From Palsa-1392 sp036493915 (GTDB lineage Bacteria > Verrucomicrobiota > Verrucomicrobiia > Chthoniobacterales > UBA10450): 61,781 nt of DNA. Under the pieces are notes generated by a model, which had not been told where the DNA came from, did not search any database, and saw only the letters and a list, made by a program, of their open reading frames with translations. The stretch spans positions 1 to 61,781 of the forward strand of contig DASXPA010000023.1 of NCBI GenBank assembly GCA_036493915.1, given 5' to 3'. Made by a program: the position numbers and the translations under genes. Below are positions 1-8,701 of this stretch, piece by piece. Every line of letters begins with the position of its first letter. Positions within the stretch are counted from its first letter, which is position 1.

Positions 1-465
1 GTGAAAAATCAACACTTCGAGATCGAGCGGAAGTTTCTCGTCCGCCAGCTCCCGCGCGGTTTGAAGAAATTGCGGCACAATAAGATCGACCAAGGATACC
101 TCACGATCGGGCGCGATCGCTCGCACGTGCGGGTGCGGCGCAAAGGGCGGGCCTACACGCTGACCTTCAAACGCGGGTCCGCGGCCGGGCGAGAGGAACG
201 CGAAATTCGTCTCACCCGCGCGCAGTTCGACGTCCTCTGGCCGGCGACGGCGGGAGCGCGCCTAACGAAAACGCGTTACGATGTGCCTTGGAAAAAATCG
301 ATTATCGAGATCGATATCTACCATGGCTCGAATGAAGGACTGATCGTGGCGGAAGTAGAATTTCCGGATGACGCGAGCTGTCGCAAATTTCAGCCGCCCG
401 CTTGGCTCGGCCCCGAAGTCACGAGCATGGGCCGCTACAGCAATCCGCGGTTGGCGCGCGACTAA
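1..465 (+). CDS. CYTH domain protein (probable triphosphatase)
   Basis: A 154-residue protein of the CYTH superfamily, which hydrolyses inorganic or nucleoside triphosphates in a beta-barrel tunnel with divalent metal. The family ExExK signature is visible at residues 7-11 (EIERK), followed by the alternating charged strands typical of the fold (HVRVRRKG, YTLTFKRG, EREIRLTR, IEIDIYHG, AEVEFPDD). The GTG at base 1 sits where family members normally begin, so the gene may be complete, but a start beyond the window edge cannot be excluded. It lies 114 bases upstream of a phosphate-uptake pair. The family is clear; the substrate is not. Confidence 0.85.
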   Translation: MKNQHFEIERKFLVRQLPRGLKKLRHNKIDQGYLTIGRDRSHVRVRRKGRAYTLTFKRGSAAGREEREIRLTRAQFDVLWPATAGARLTKTRYDVPWKKSIIEIDIYHGSNEGLIVAEVEFPDDASCRKFQPPAWLGPEVTSMGRYSNPRLARD

Positions 466-579
466 CCAAAGGGTCCGCTATCCGCTTGCGCTTCCCCACA
501 TACGAAGTCGACGCCCGCAACAGATTTGCACTTGGCCATTCGGTAAATTTGCGTTAACCGCTGGAGCGGAAACCACCTT

Positions 580-1218
580 ATGCTCTCGATCAAAAAGCTC
601 CTCGGTCACGACGAGAAATTTTACGACCTGCTCGAGGCGAGCGCTCAGCAGGCGGACAGTAGCGTGCATCATCTCGTCGAGCTGCTCGCGAAACTGGAAG
701 AGCACAATTCCTCGCAAAGCCTCGAGGAATTTGTCCACAGCCGGCGCAAGGACAAGGAGATCACCCAGGAGTTGACGGAGCAGTTGTGCAAGACCTTCAT
801 TACGCCGTTGGAGCGCGAAGACATCCAGGCGCTTGCGACCGCGCTCTACAAGATTCCGAAGACGGTGGAGAAGATTGGCGAACGGGTTCTGATTTTTCCG
901 GGCGACCGGCACAGCCGCAATTTTTCCAAACATCTCGAGTTGCTTGACCAAGCCGCCGAAGCCGTTCTCGCGATGGTGAAGGAATTGCGCAATGGTACCG
1001 ATGTCGCGACGGCGCGAGAGCGCAACGCACGCCTGCAGATCATCGAAGGTGACGCCGACAAGCTGGAGCTGGAACTCTTGCGCGACCTCTATCACGGCGA
1101 TTACGAGCCGAAACAGATCATTTTTCTGCGCGACCTCTACGAGCTCTTGGAAAAGGTGATCGATCGCTGCCGCGACGCCGGCAACATCATTCTCCAGGTC
1201 GTGCTCAAATATTCCTGA
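580..1218 (+). CDS. DUF47/PhoU-like phosphate transport accessory protein
   Basis: A 212-residue, all-helical, highly charged protein of the DUF47 family, distant relatives of PhoU. It begins MLSIKKLLGHDEKFYDLL, characteristic of the family, and has no signal peptide or membrane segment, so it is cytoplasmic. In many bacteria DUF47 genes lie directly before a PiT-type phosphate permease and are thought to modulate it. Here the permease begins 20 bases downstream, consistent with a two-gene operon. Family assignment is firm; the regulatory role is inferred from context. Confidence 0.9.
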   Translation: MLSIKKLLGHDEKFYDLLEASAQQADSSVHHLVELLAKLEEHNSSQSLEEFVHSRRKDKEITQELTEQLCKTFITPLEREDIQALATALYKIPKTVEKIGERVLIFPGDRHSRNFSKHLELLDQAAEAVLAMVKELRNGTDVATARERNARLQIIEGDADKLELELLRDLYHGDYEPKQIIFLRDLYELLEKVIDRCRDAGNIILQVVLKYS

Positions 1219-1238
1219 CTCGTCAGGCTGCTCGACGC

Positions 1239-2273
1239 ATGACGCTCTTTTTTCTGGTCGTCATCGCGGCTCTCGCCTTCGAGTACATCAACGGATTTCA
1301 CGATGCCGCCAACGCCATCGCCACCGTCGTCTCGACCAAAGTTCTGACCCCGCGGCAGGCGATCGCAATGGCCGCCTTTTTTAATCTCACCGGAGCGCTC
1401 ATGGGCACCGCAGTCGCGACCACGATCGGGAAAGGGATCGTCGACCTGAAGGTGGTGACGATGCGCACGATCATTTGCGCGCTCTTTGGGGCGATCGTCT
1501 GGAATCTGGTGACATGGTTGCTCGGGCTGCCGTCTAGTTCCAGCCATGCGCTCATCGGCGGGCTTTGCGGCGCGGCGATCGCGGCGGCGGGAGGAGATTT
1601 TTCGGTTTTGAAATGGCGCACCGGGCTGCTGCCGAAAGTGGTCGTGCCGATGGTCAGCTCGCCGATCGCGGGTTTCATCTTTGGCGCGCTTCTCATGTTC
1701 CTGCTCCTCCTCGTCCTGCAATCTTTCACCCCGCATTTCGTCCACAAAATCTTCGGCAAATTGCAACTCGTGAGCGCGGCCTGGATGGCGCACAGTCACG
1801 GGACGAACGACGCCCAGAAGACCATGGGCATCATCGCGCTGGCGCTCTTCACTGGGACGACCGCGGGGACCTTCGCGCACCTACCGCACGCTCTTCATTT
1901 CCTCAGCACGCCGACTTTTCAGGTGCCGACTTGGGTCGTCTTCGCCTGCGCGGCGACGATGGCAGCCGGGACGGCGGCCGGCGGCTGGCGGATCATTCGA
2001 ACGTTAGGCCACAAGATGGTGAAGCTGCAGCCGGTGCACGGTTTCGCCGCAGAGACGACGGCCGCGGTCATCATTCAAGCGGCGAGCAGCTATGGCATTC
2101 CGCTTTCCACGACGCACGTCATCTCAAGCTCGATCATGGGCGTGGGCGCGGTGAAGCGCTTCAGCGGCGTGAAATGGACGATCGTTAGGCGAATCGTCTG
2201 GGCATGGGCCTTTACTCTGCCAGTGAGCGGTTTGATCAGCTACCTGCTGGCGCGCGTTTGGGCCCTGCTCTGA
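1239..2273 (+). CDS. PiT family inorganic phosphate permease
   Basis: A 344-residue integral membrane protein of the PiT family, importing metal-phosphate complexes by cation symport. Both halves of the internal duplication are visible: FHDAANAIATVVSTK near residue 22 and HSHGTNDAQKTMG near residue 187, each carrying the G/HxxNDA-type phosphate motif. About ten hydrophobic segments separate them. Length is slightly short for the family. It follows a DUF47 gene by 20 bases. Two TCGTTAGGC-type sites lie in the 3' third (2001, 2182). Confidence 0.93.
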   Translation: MTLFFLVVIAALAFEYINGFHDAANAIATVVSTKVLTPRQAIAMAAFFNLTGALMGTAVATTIGKGIVDLKVVTMRTIICALFGAIVWNLVTWLLGLPSSSSHALIGGLCGAAIAAAGGDFSVLKWRTGLLPKVVVPMVSSPIAGFIFGALLMFLLLLVLQSFTPHFVHKIFGKLQLVSAAWMAHSHGTNDAQKTMGIIALALFTGTTAGTFAHLPHALHFLSTPTFQVPTWVVFACAATMAAGTAAGGWRIIRTLGHKMVKLQPVHGFAAETTAAVIIQAASSYGIPLSTTHVISSSIMGVGAVKRFSGVKWTIVRRIVWAWAFTLPVSGLISYLLARVWALL

Positions 2274-2403
2274 GCGAAGAAGGTTGGAAGCCCTATTTTC
2301 TGCGCCGGCTTGAAGCCGATCAGCCGAGGGATGCGGATGATCACCGGCCGACGGACGAAAGCGAGCCCGGAAGAAAAGCCTGGCGAGCCAGCCTAACGAA
2401 CAA

Positions 2404-2751
2404 CTAGGCGGCGTGACGCCGGACGCGGGTGCGCAGTTCGGCGATCCGCACCTTCACCGTCTTACAGCGCTGGCGTTCCCAGGCGGCTTCGGCCGCGGGC
2501 AGCGTTTGACCAGCGTAAGGGAGCCGGGCCGGTTCCAGACAGCGCTCGGCAAATTCATTCGCCATCCAGAGCCGATGGAGGCTGCCTTCGGTCGTCGCCT
2601 CTTCGGCATCGGCGAGCAAGAGATCGCGCGCGGCGATAAAGGCATAGATTTCCTCCGCAGCCGGGCCGGCCGTGGCCGCTGGCGGCGACGATGTGGCGGC
2701 TGATTTCGCGGAGCGGACCTTGATTCGACGAGGTGGGAGAGTTGCTTGCAT
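2404..2751 (-). CDS. Hypothetical protein
   Basis: A 115-residue open frame, not recognised. It has an Ala/Pro-rich first third and a helical, charged remainder (EEIYAFIAARDLLLADAEEA; LHRLWMANEFAERCLE) that looks like real protein rather than a shadow. No signal peptide or membrane segment. It is convergent with the PiT gene and divergent from the response regulator at 2897. An inverted repeat sits just 5' of its ATG (2754-2769), and a GCCTAACGA word lies five bases past its stop. Support is composition and position only. Confidence 0.45.
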   Translation of the reverse strand: MQATLPPRRIKVRSAKSAATSSPPAATAGPAAEEIYAFIAARDLLLADAEEATTEGSLHRLWMANEFAERCLEPARLPYAGQTLPAAEAAWERQRCKTVKVRIAELRTRVRRHAA

Positions 2752-2753
2752 GG

Positions 2754-2769
2754 CCTGCTTAAAAGCAGG
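2754..2769. promoter_or_regulatory. Inverted repeat between divergent genes
   Basis: CCTGCTT and AAGCAGG are perfect 7-base arms separated by two bases, immediately upstream of the minus-strand ATG at 2751 and in the leader of the response-regulator gene at 2897. The two-base loop favours a protein-binding operator over an RNA hairpin. No binding protein can be named. Confidence 0.3.
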
Positions 2770-2896
2770 TCTCGTGCTGGCGCTGGCGGGAAATTTCGCG
2801 ACTCCTTTTGTCTCCGTTGCAGGAGAGCCGCGACGCGGCCAAGCCTTCGGGCTTTCGGAAATCGGGCGGCCTGACTTTTGCTACTCCTGGTAAGCA

Positions 2897-3295
2897 ATGG
2901 CGAAAACACCTTTGCAAATCCTCACCGTGGAAGATGAAAAAGCCGTGGCACAGATGTTGGGGATCGTGCTCGGTGGCCCCACTGCCAAAATCACGCGAGC
3001 CACGGACGGCTGGGAAGCGCTTATGAAGATTGGCGCAAACCCGCGACCCTTCGATGTCGTCATCACCGATCATCGGATGCCGCGCGTCGGCGGACTCGAT
3101 CTGGTGCGTCGACTACGCACGCGCAAATTCGAAGGCAAGATTCTCGTTCTCTCAGCGCATCTCTCCGATGAAGACATCGAGGCTTACGAGAAGCTGGACG
3201 TGGACATGATGATGTCGAAACCGTTCGACTTCGAGGAGCTGCAAAGCGCGGTCGCGTTGATCACGCGTCAGCCGCCGGCACCGCTCGCCGCCTAA
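2897..3295 (+). CDS. Single-domain response regulator (CheY-like)
   Basis: A 132-residue stand-alone receiver domain. The acidic pocket (VEDE, E12/D13), phospho-acceptor D58 (VITDHRMP), the conserved Ser after strand 4 (VLSAH) and the Lys of SKPFD are all present, so it should be phosphorylatable. There is no output domain; such proteins act by protein contact or in phosphorelays. No histidine kinase gene is adjacent, so the partner is unknown. The TAA stop is formed by a GCCTAACGA word. Confidence 0.9.
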   Translation: MAKTPLQILTVEDEKAVAQMLGIVLGGPTAKITRATDGWEALMKIGANPRPFDVVITDHRMPRVGGLDLVRRLRTRKFEGKILVLSAHLSDEDIEAYEKLDVDMMMSKPFDFEELQSAVALITRQPPAPLAA

Positions 3296-3433
3296 CGAAC
3301 AAACGTCGACGGCCTTTTCGAGGTTGCCTGCCAAGCCCCAAACTTGGAGCGCTCAGGGAGTTTTGGTAACGCGACCGCCCTGGATTCCTCCGGCGCCGCC
3401 GGCTTCGCTTTCCCCTGCGTTCCAGGCGAAGGC

Positions 3434-3506
3434 TGGAGGTAAGGGGATTCGAACCCCTGGCCTTCTCATTGCGAACGAGACGCTCTACCAACTGAGCTAT
3501 ACCCCC
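3434..3506 (-). tRNA. tRNA-Ala (CGC anticodon)
   Basis: On the minus strand the acceptor arm GGGGGTA pairs with TACCTCC (one G-U). The D arm is GCTC...GAGC, the anticodon stem TCTCG/TGAGA closes loop TTCGCAA, and the T arm is AGGGG-TTCGAAT-CCCCT. The loop gives anticodon CGC, reading GCG alanine codons. The discriminator is A and no CCA is encoded. Confidence 0.95.
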
Positions 3507-3542
3507 GAAGCCTTTTTAACCGTGGCGGCTGGTCGTTCGAAC

Positions 3543-3848
3543 CTAAAGTGTCGTTGCACCATTGGTCCACTCCGCTTTGCTCAGCCCGCAGGTTTTCGGG
3601 CAAAAAGTATCAGCGGTGAAATATTCTTCAGCAAGCGAAAAGACCGAGCCCGATGGCTCAGCGAATACCACCAACCGTTTTCGAACGAACCTTCCATCAT
3701 CGCGGTTAAGGCGCCACCACCGTCCGGGTCGCAGGAGCCGGGCGCTCACCCGCAGCATCTCCAAATGACGCAACGGATCGAGGCGCGATAAACTGCCGCG
3801 GACTTTTTTCTCACCTGATTCCGCAGCGCGTCGTCCACTTCGCGGCAT
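3543..3848 (-). CDS. Hypothetical protein, possible small gene
   Basis: A 101-residue open frame between DUF4126 and tRNA-Ala, all on the minus strand. The sequence looks protein-like (LDPLRHLEMLRVSARLL; KRLVVFAEPSGSVFSLAEEY) with basic and aromatic residues, but I recognise no domain, signal peptide or membrane segment. The ATG at 3848 is one of several possible starts in a longer open frame. It fills the otherwise empty 3507-3918 interval, where I see nothing else. It may be a real small gene, a remnant or chance. Confidence 0.35.
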   Translation of the reverse strand: MPRSGRRAAESGEKKVRGSLSRLDPLRHLEMLRVSARLLRPGRWWRLNRDDGRFVRKRLVVFAEPSGSVFSLAEEYFTADTFCPKTCGLSKAEWTNGATTL

Positions 3849-3918
3849 CTTAAGCGGCGGCACTCGAAGCAACAAGCTGGAGGCTCGAGCAGAACCTCTG
3901 CCCTCAAGGAATGGCAGG

Positions 3919-4995
3919 CTATTCCGACGCGGGTTGCGCCGGCATAAAGGATTCGTTAGGAGTCGTGACTGCTCGCGGCGGGGGCGAGACGGGTGCGGCG
4001 AGCCGGCTGTTGATGAATTCGACGATTTGCTGGACGCGTTCGCCGCGCCCACGCTCGAAGAGAAACAGCGCGCTCGCGCCGCCGCCGTTCTCGCTCGAGA
4101 TCACCAGATTTTCGGAAAGAAATTTCGACTCCCAGGCAGCGACGCAGCCGGTCAGATTGAGCGTCTGCGCTTTGGCGCGCCAGCCGTGCGGGGCGATGAA
4201 GAAAAGCTTGCCTGGGTCTTCATTGTTGACCGCGAGGAGGCCGGAGGAATTTGCCGGGACTCCTCGCATCCGTTTGGCGATGCACGGAACCGCCCACGCG
4301 ACCGTCTCGCCGAGCACGTTTTCGCGCTGGAACGCGGCGGCATAGCGCGACGGCAGCGTCGTGGGGAGTGGCCCTCCCTCCTCGCTGCCTGCCGGACCGT
4401 TCAGTTTTTTCCAAATGAGCCAAAGCTTCACGCGCACCGCGCGAAAGATCTTGGGCGCGAAGTAGAGCAGGATCGAGAGCAGGAGAACGAATATCGCGAG
4501 CGCGAGCGCCGGATTGTAATGGATGAGCGCAAGACCGCCGATGACGGCAGCGTCTTCGAGCAGGCTGAGTCCAACATTTGAAAACGGTTCCGGCGAAGCG
4601 TTGGCGACGAGCCGGGTCGAGGCTTTGGCCGAGTGCGTGATGAGACTTGCGCCGCCGGCCGCGAGCGCGATCGCGAGATCGAAGACCGGCGTCGTCTGCC
4701 CGAGCACACGAACGGCAAGGAGCGCGCCGCCGATCGGACGAATGATGGTGTGGACGGTGTCCCAGGCGGAATCGATCCACGGGATTTTGTCGGCGAAAAA
4801 CTCGATGACGTAGAGCGCGCCAGAGATCCAGATGATGATGGGATCGCCGAGGACAGCGAGCGATTGGTATTCGGGCGCAAGAACGATCCAATGCAGGTGA
4901 ATCGCCAGGCCGGTGACGAAAACCGTGAGGTAAAGATTAAGTCCGGCGAGGCAGGCGAGCCCGAGCGCGACGCCGAGCAACTTGAGCTGATCCAC
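3919..4995 (-). CDS. DUF4126 family membrane protein
   Basis: A 358-residue protein whose first about 190 residues are hydrophobic and match the DUF4126 layout: an N-terminal helix (LGVALGLACLAGLNLYLTV), the WIDSAWDTVHTIIRPIGGALLA stretch in two parts around residues 73-95, and a glycine-rich helix followed by HSAKASTR. The C-terminal half is soluble and looks like a PH/bPH-type beta domain, which is inference. The ATG at 4995 faces serS, leaving 79 bases for two divergent promoters. Function is unknown for the family. Confidence 0.8.
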   Translation of the reverse strand: MDQLKLLGVALGLACLAGLNLYLTVFVTGLAIHLHWIVLAPEYQSLAVLGDPIIIWISGALYVIEFFADKIPWIDSAWDTVHTIIRPIGGALLAVRVLGQTTPVFDLAIALAAGGASLITHSAKASTRLVANASPEPFSNVGLSLLEDAAVIGGLALIHYNPALALAIFVLLLSILLYFAPKIFRAVRVKLWLIWKKLNGPAGSEEGGPLPTTLPSRYAAAFQRENVLGETVAWAVPCIAKRMRGVPANSSGLLAVNNEDPGKLFFIAPHGWRAKAQTLNLTGCVAAWESKFLSENLVISSENGGGASALFLFERGRGERVQQIVEFINSRLAAPVSPPPRAVTTPNESFMPAQPASE

Positions 4996-5074
4996 TCCGG
5001 AAATATGGGGACGCGCCGGGCGAAGTCACGCGCTTTCGGTTGCGAGGCGAGCGCTCCGCTGATAACTCCTGCGC

Positions 5075-6343
5075 ATGCTCGACATCCGTTTGATTCGCGA
5101 AAAACCGGACTTTGTGAAAAGCCGGCTGGCGACGCGGGGCGGCGACGATGCCGCCAGGATCGACGACGTGCTCGCGGTCGATGCCGAGCGGCGAAAACTC
5201 GAGACCGCGCTCCAGCAATGCAATGCCGATCGCAAACGCTTGAGCAAAGAAATCGGCGGGGCGCGGGGCCGCGGCGAGGATTCGAGCGAGCTGGAAGAAA
5301 AGGTGCGTAAGATTGGCGACGAAATCGCCGAGCTCGTTAGGCAAACCGCCGCGGCGGAAGAAGAGCAACGCGATCTGCTACTCAACATTCCGAATCTGCC
5401 GCACGCAGGCGCGCCGATCGGCAAGACGGCCGCGGAGAATCCGATCGTCCGCACCTGGGGCGAGAAACCGCAGTTGGCGGCGCCGGTGCTCGATCATGTC
5501 ACGCTCGGAGCGCAGCGGAAGCTCTTCGATGGTGAGCGCGCGACGAAGTTGAGCGGGAGCGGATTCATCTGCTTCACCGGGGCGGGCGCGCGACTGGAGC
5601 GGGTGCTGATTCAGTTCATGCTCGATCTGCACACACGCGAGCACGGCTATCTTGAAGTGAGTCCACCTTTCCTCGTTAGGCGGGACTGCATGGTCGGGAC
5701 GACGCAGCTGCCGAAGTTTGAGGAAGACATGTATGGATTCGAAGATGGCGCGATGTTTCTCGCCCCGACCGCGGAAGTGCCGGTGACAAATCTGCATCGC
5801 GCAGAGATTCTTCCGGCCACGGAGTTGCCGAAAAAATACGTCGCTTACACGCCCTGTTTCCGTCGCGAAGCGGGCTCGGCGGGGCGCGAGACGCGCGGGA
5901 TCATACGCGTGCATCAGTTCGACAAAGTGGAGCTGGTGAAGATCACGACGCCGGAGAATTCTGATACCGAGCACGAGGCGCTGACCCTGGATGCGGAGCG
6001 GGTCTTACAGTCGTTAGGCTTGCATTATCGGGTGATCGAATTGTGTACGGGCGATGTCGGATTTGGCTCGGCCAAGACTTATGACCTCGAGGTCTGGTCG
6101 CCTGGGCAGAACGCGTATCTCGAAGTATCGAGCTGCTCGAACTTTGAAGATTTCCAGGCGCGCCGGATGAATCTGCGTTTCAAGGACGCGGAGGGGAAGA
6201 ATCGCTTCTGCCATACCTTGAATGGTTCGGGCACAGCGCTGCCCCGGCTTTTTGCCGCGCTCATCGAATCGAATCAGCAGGCCGATGGATCGGTCCGCAT
6301 TCCAGAAAAGTTGCAGCCGTACTTCGGCGCGTCGGTGCTGTAG
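5075..6343 (+). CDS. serS: Seryl-tRNA synthetase
   Basis: A 422-residue class II synthetase charging tRNA-Ser (and tRNA-Sec where present) with serine. Residues 1-100 form the long antiparallel coiled-coil arm that grips the tRNA-Ser variable loop. The catalytic core shows motif 2 (PCFRREAGSAGRETRG) and motif 3 (LNGSGTALPRLFAALIES). Length matches the family. The start at 5075 gives MLDIRLIREKPDFVK, the standard N-terminus. Three TCGTTAGGC words lie inside (5334, 5673, 6011), read as LVRQ, LVRR and SLGL. Confidence 0.97.
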   Translation: MLDIRLIREKPDFVKSRLATRGGDDAARIDDVLAVDAERRKLETALQQCNADRKRLSKEIGGARGRGEDSSELEEKVRKIGDEIAELVRQTAAAEEEQRDLLLNIPNLPHAGAPIGKTAAENPIVRTWGEKPQLAAPVLDHVTLGAQRKLFDGERATKLSGSGFICFTGAGARLERVLIQFMLDLHTREHGYLEVSPPFLVRRDCMVGTTQLPKFEEDMYGFEDGAMFLAPTAEVPVTNLHRAEILPATELPKKYVAYTPCFRREAGSAGRETRGIIRVHQFDKVELVKITTPENSDTEHEALTLDAERVLQSLGLHYRVIELCTGDVGFGSAKTYDLEVWSPGQNAYLEVSSCSNFEDFQARRMNLRFKDAEGKNRFCHTLNGSGTALPRLFAALIESNQQADGSVRIPEKLQPYFGASVL

Positions 6344-6344
6344 A

Positions 6345-6363
6345 CGCTTCGCCCTCCGAAGCG
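6345..6363 (+). terminator. Possible terminator hairpin after serS
   Basis: CGCTTCG and CGAAGCG form a 7-base stem around a five-base loop, starting two bases after the serS stop. No T-tract follows on either strand, so intrinsic termination is uncertain. serS and the DUF72 gene converge here. Confidence 0.35.
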
Positions 6364-6428
6364 CGAGGATCGGCTGCGGTCGTTGTGCCCGCGCCTTCCA
6401 GAGAGAGGCATCCGCAGGATTTGGGTCG

Positions 6429-7361
6429 TTAGGCGGACGGCGGTGTTTCGGCGAAGAGATCGAGCTGACCGCGTTCATTAGGCGCGAATTCTTCTTCGTT
6501 AGGCAGGAGGAGATCGAAACCGAGCCGCTCCGCGAGTCGCTGACAGCTAGCGGGGGCGAAGCCTTCGTAGTGGTTGTTCACAAATGTCCAGACGCTGCGG
6601 ATTTCGTCGAGATGCCGCTGAATGCGCAGCGTCCAACTGTCGAGTGCTGCTTCCCGTTTCCAGAGCAATTTGTCATACCGATGGATGCGTTGGCCGTTTT
6701 CGTCGAATTTCGTCATCGCGTGGCCGAGAAGGCGCAGGTAAATGAAATCGGTCGTGAGCGGCTGGAATTCGAAGGGGGCAAGATTGCGTTCGTTGAGCGG
6801 GCTAGTGTCGGACCAGACCCAGCAGAGCCGATGTTTCTCGAGGAGCCGGATGAACTGCGGCCGATGCCAGGCCGGATGGCGAAACTCGACCGCGAAACGG
6901 AAGTCGCCCGGAAGTTGGGCGACGAATTCGCGAAAGGCGCTCTTCTCCGTTTTCGGCTCGTAGGAGGGTGGAAGCTGAATGAGCACGACGTGCAACTTCG
7001 GGACGAGCGGTTCCAGCGCGTGGAGAAATGCGCGCAGCTCCGTGCGACAATCGCGCAGCCGGCGTTCGTGCGTAAGCTCGCGCGGGAGTTTGCAGGCGAA
7101 GCGAAAGTTGGCCGGCGTCATCTCCATCCAGCGGCGCGCGGTTCCTTCCGACAGCGCGCTATAGAAAGTGGAGTCGATCTCGACCGCTGGGAAATAGCGC
7201 GCGTAGAACTCCAGCCAGCGATTCGGTGGCCAATCCCTCGGGTAGAGCGGTCCGCTCCATTCTTCAAAGCTCCAGGCGCAACTGCCGATGCGGATCTTTT
7301 GCTGCTCAGTCAGGTTCAAAATGCTCGGCGGCGGCCCCGCTCCACGCCTCCTTCCAAGCAT
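6429..7361 (-). CDS. DUF72 family protein
   Basis: About 310 residues of the DUF72 (YecE-like) TIM-barrel family, of unknown biochemical function. The landmarks are visible: IRIGSCAWSFEEW at the start of the barrel, FPAVEIDSTFY, FRFACKLPRELTHERRL, FAVEFRHPAW, and FVNNHYEGFAP near the end. An open frame extends to an ATG at 7451, only 17 bases from the divergent gene at 7469. I prefer the ATG at 7361, which leaves room for promoters. The TAA stop is inside a TCGTTAGGC word (6426). Confidence 0.85.
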   Translation of the reverse strand: MLGRRRGAGPPPSILNLTEQQKIRIGSCAWSFEEWSGPLYPRDWPPNRWLEFYARYFPAVEIDSTFYSALSEGTARRWMEMTPANFRFACKLPRELTHERRLRDCRTELRAFLHALEPLVPKLHVVLIQLPPSYEPKTEKSAFREFVAQLPGDFRFAVEFRHPAWHRPQFIRLLEKHRLCWVWSDTSPLNERNLAPFEFQPLTTDFIYLRLLGHAMTKFDENGQRIHRYDKLLWKREAALDSWTLRIQRHLDEIRSVWTFVNNHYEGFAPASCQRLAERLGFDLLLPNEEEFAPNERGQLDLFAETPPSA

Positions 7362-7468
7362 ATCGGATGGGAGGAAGCGAGCGCGCTTTTTCCGGTCCGC
7401 GCAACGGGCTGAAACGAGGGTGGTCAGCTTGACGGCATGAGCAACGTTCATTACCCTGCGAGTCCCAA

Positions 7469-8701
7469 ATGACCTATCGATTTCGCTTGCTCGTTTTGCT
7501 CGCCGCGGCGGCCGTGGCTTTCCCGCAGCAAAGCCCTGCCCCGGTCGTGTTTCAGCCCAGCGGGAAGGTGAAAGTTCACCCGCCCGGGGAAGAAGAGATC
7601 AACGGCAACGCGGAGCAGCTTTTCAGTCAAGCGCAGGAGGCGGAGAGGAACGGCGACATCGGTCGGGCGCTGAAGGTTTATCGCAAGCTCGTGAAGAAGT
7701 ACCCGCACTCGACGCTTGCGGCCGGTTCGCTCTTTCGCTACGCGAAGTTACTTGAGGAAAAGGGCGACCTCATCAGGGCAGCGCGCTCCTATCGGGGGTT
7801 GATGGAGTATTACCCAGACACTGAACATTTCACGGAAGCGATCGAATCGCAGTTCCGCATCGGCGAGCTCTACGTGAATGGGAAAAAGATCAAGCTCTTC
7901 GGCATCCCTCTCGCGACTTCAATGGACACGGCGGTGGAAATCTTCGCCGCGATCGTTCGCAGTGCTCCCTATGGACGTTACACGGCGCGAGCGCAATTCG
8001 ATATCGGTCGGGCGCGCGAGAAAGAGGGCGCGGGCGATCTCGCGGTCACGGCTTACCAGGCGGTCGTGGAGAAATTCCCTGACGATCCTTTGGCCGTCGA
8101 CGCGCAATATCAGATCGGCTACATCTGGCTGAAGGCGGCGCGTGGAGGCAGCTATGATCCCGCCGCGGCCGAAAAGGCCCGGATCGCTTTTGAGGATTTT
8201 CTCTTCCGCTTCCCGAAAAGCGAGAAGGCGCCGCAAGCGCGAGAAAACCTGCGTCTGCTCGCGCATCGGGAAATCAAGGGCTCGCTCGACACCGCGAAGT
8301 ATTACGACAGGCACAAGTACTACCGCGCCGCGGTCATTTATTATAACGAAGTGATCCGCGAACAACCGGGCTCGCCGGAAAGCGTGATCGCGAAGAACCG
8401 GATCGACCAATTGCGCGCGAAGTATGGTGATAAAGCTCTTCAATCCGCCGCCAGTTACGCCGAAGAAGAAGCGAAGAAGCATCCGAAGAAGCCGGTCGCG
8501 CAGTCTTCGCCTGCTGCCGGATTGCCGCCGCACGAAGAGCGGGAATCGGCCCGGCCAGAATTGCGCGACAATGCCGGCGAACTGGCGCCCTTGCCACCTT
8601 CAGCCGATTCGCTCCCGCCGCCAGCTGCGCCCGACGCCTCGATTCCGCCCGATCTCTCGGCATCGCCTTCGCCCACGCCCGGTGCTTCCGGCACTCCGTA
8701 A
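7469..8701 (+). CDS. BamD/ComL-like TPR envelope protein
   Basis: A 410-residue exported TPR protein. Residues 1-20 form a signal peptide (LLVLLAAAAVAFPQQ) with no obvious lipobox Cys, unlike classical BamD. Residues about 45-300 hold helical repeats of the BamD/YbgF type (AEQLFSQAQEAERNGDIGRAL; FRIGELYVNGKK; AQYQIGYIWLKAA). The last about 100 residues are Pro/Ala/Ser-rich and disordered. BamD helps assemble beta-barrel proteins into the outer membrane. The stop abuts the start of the LptE-like gene. The envelope role is inferred from fold and neighbour. Confidence 0.75.
   Translation: MTYRFRLLVLLAAAAVAFPQQSPAPVVFQPSGKVKVHPPGEEEINGNAEQLFSQAQEAERNGDIGRALKVYRKLVKKYPHSTLAAGSLFRYAKLLEEKGDLIRAARSYRGLMEYYPDTEHFTEAIESQFRIGELYVNGKKIKLFGIPLATSMDTAVEIFAAIVRSAPYGRYTARAQFDIGRAREKEGAGDLAVTAYQAVVEKFPDDPLAVDAQYQIGYIWLKAARGGSYDPAAAEKARIAFEDFLFRFPKSEKAPQARENLRLLAHREIKGSLDTAKYYDRHKYYRAAVIYYNEVIREQPGSPESVIAKNRIDQLRAKYGDKALQSAASYAEEEAKKHPKKPVAQSSPAAGLPPHEERESARPELRDNAGELAPLPPSADSLPPPAAPDASIPPDLSASPSPTPGASGTP

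Noticed and set aside
4633..5310. Long overlapping open frames opposite DUF4126 and serS
   Set aside because: GC-rich genes create long shadow frames. Their translations are Arg/Ala/Gly-rich without domains, while the opposing frames are clear family members.
6222..7412. A 396-codon plus-strand frame opposite the DUF72 gene
   Set aside because: It is the mirror of a recognisable DUF72 protein and has no family features of its own.
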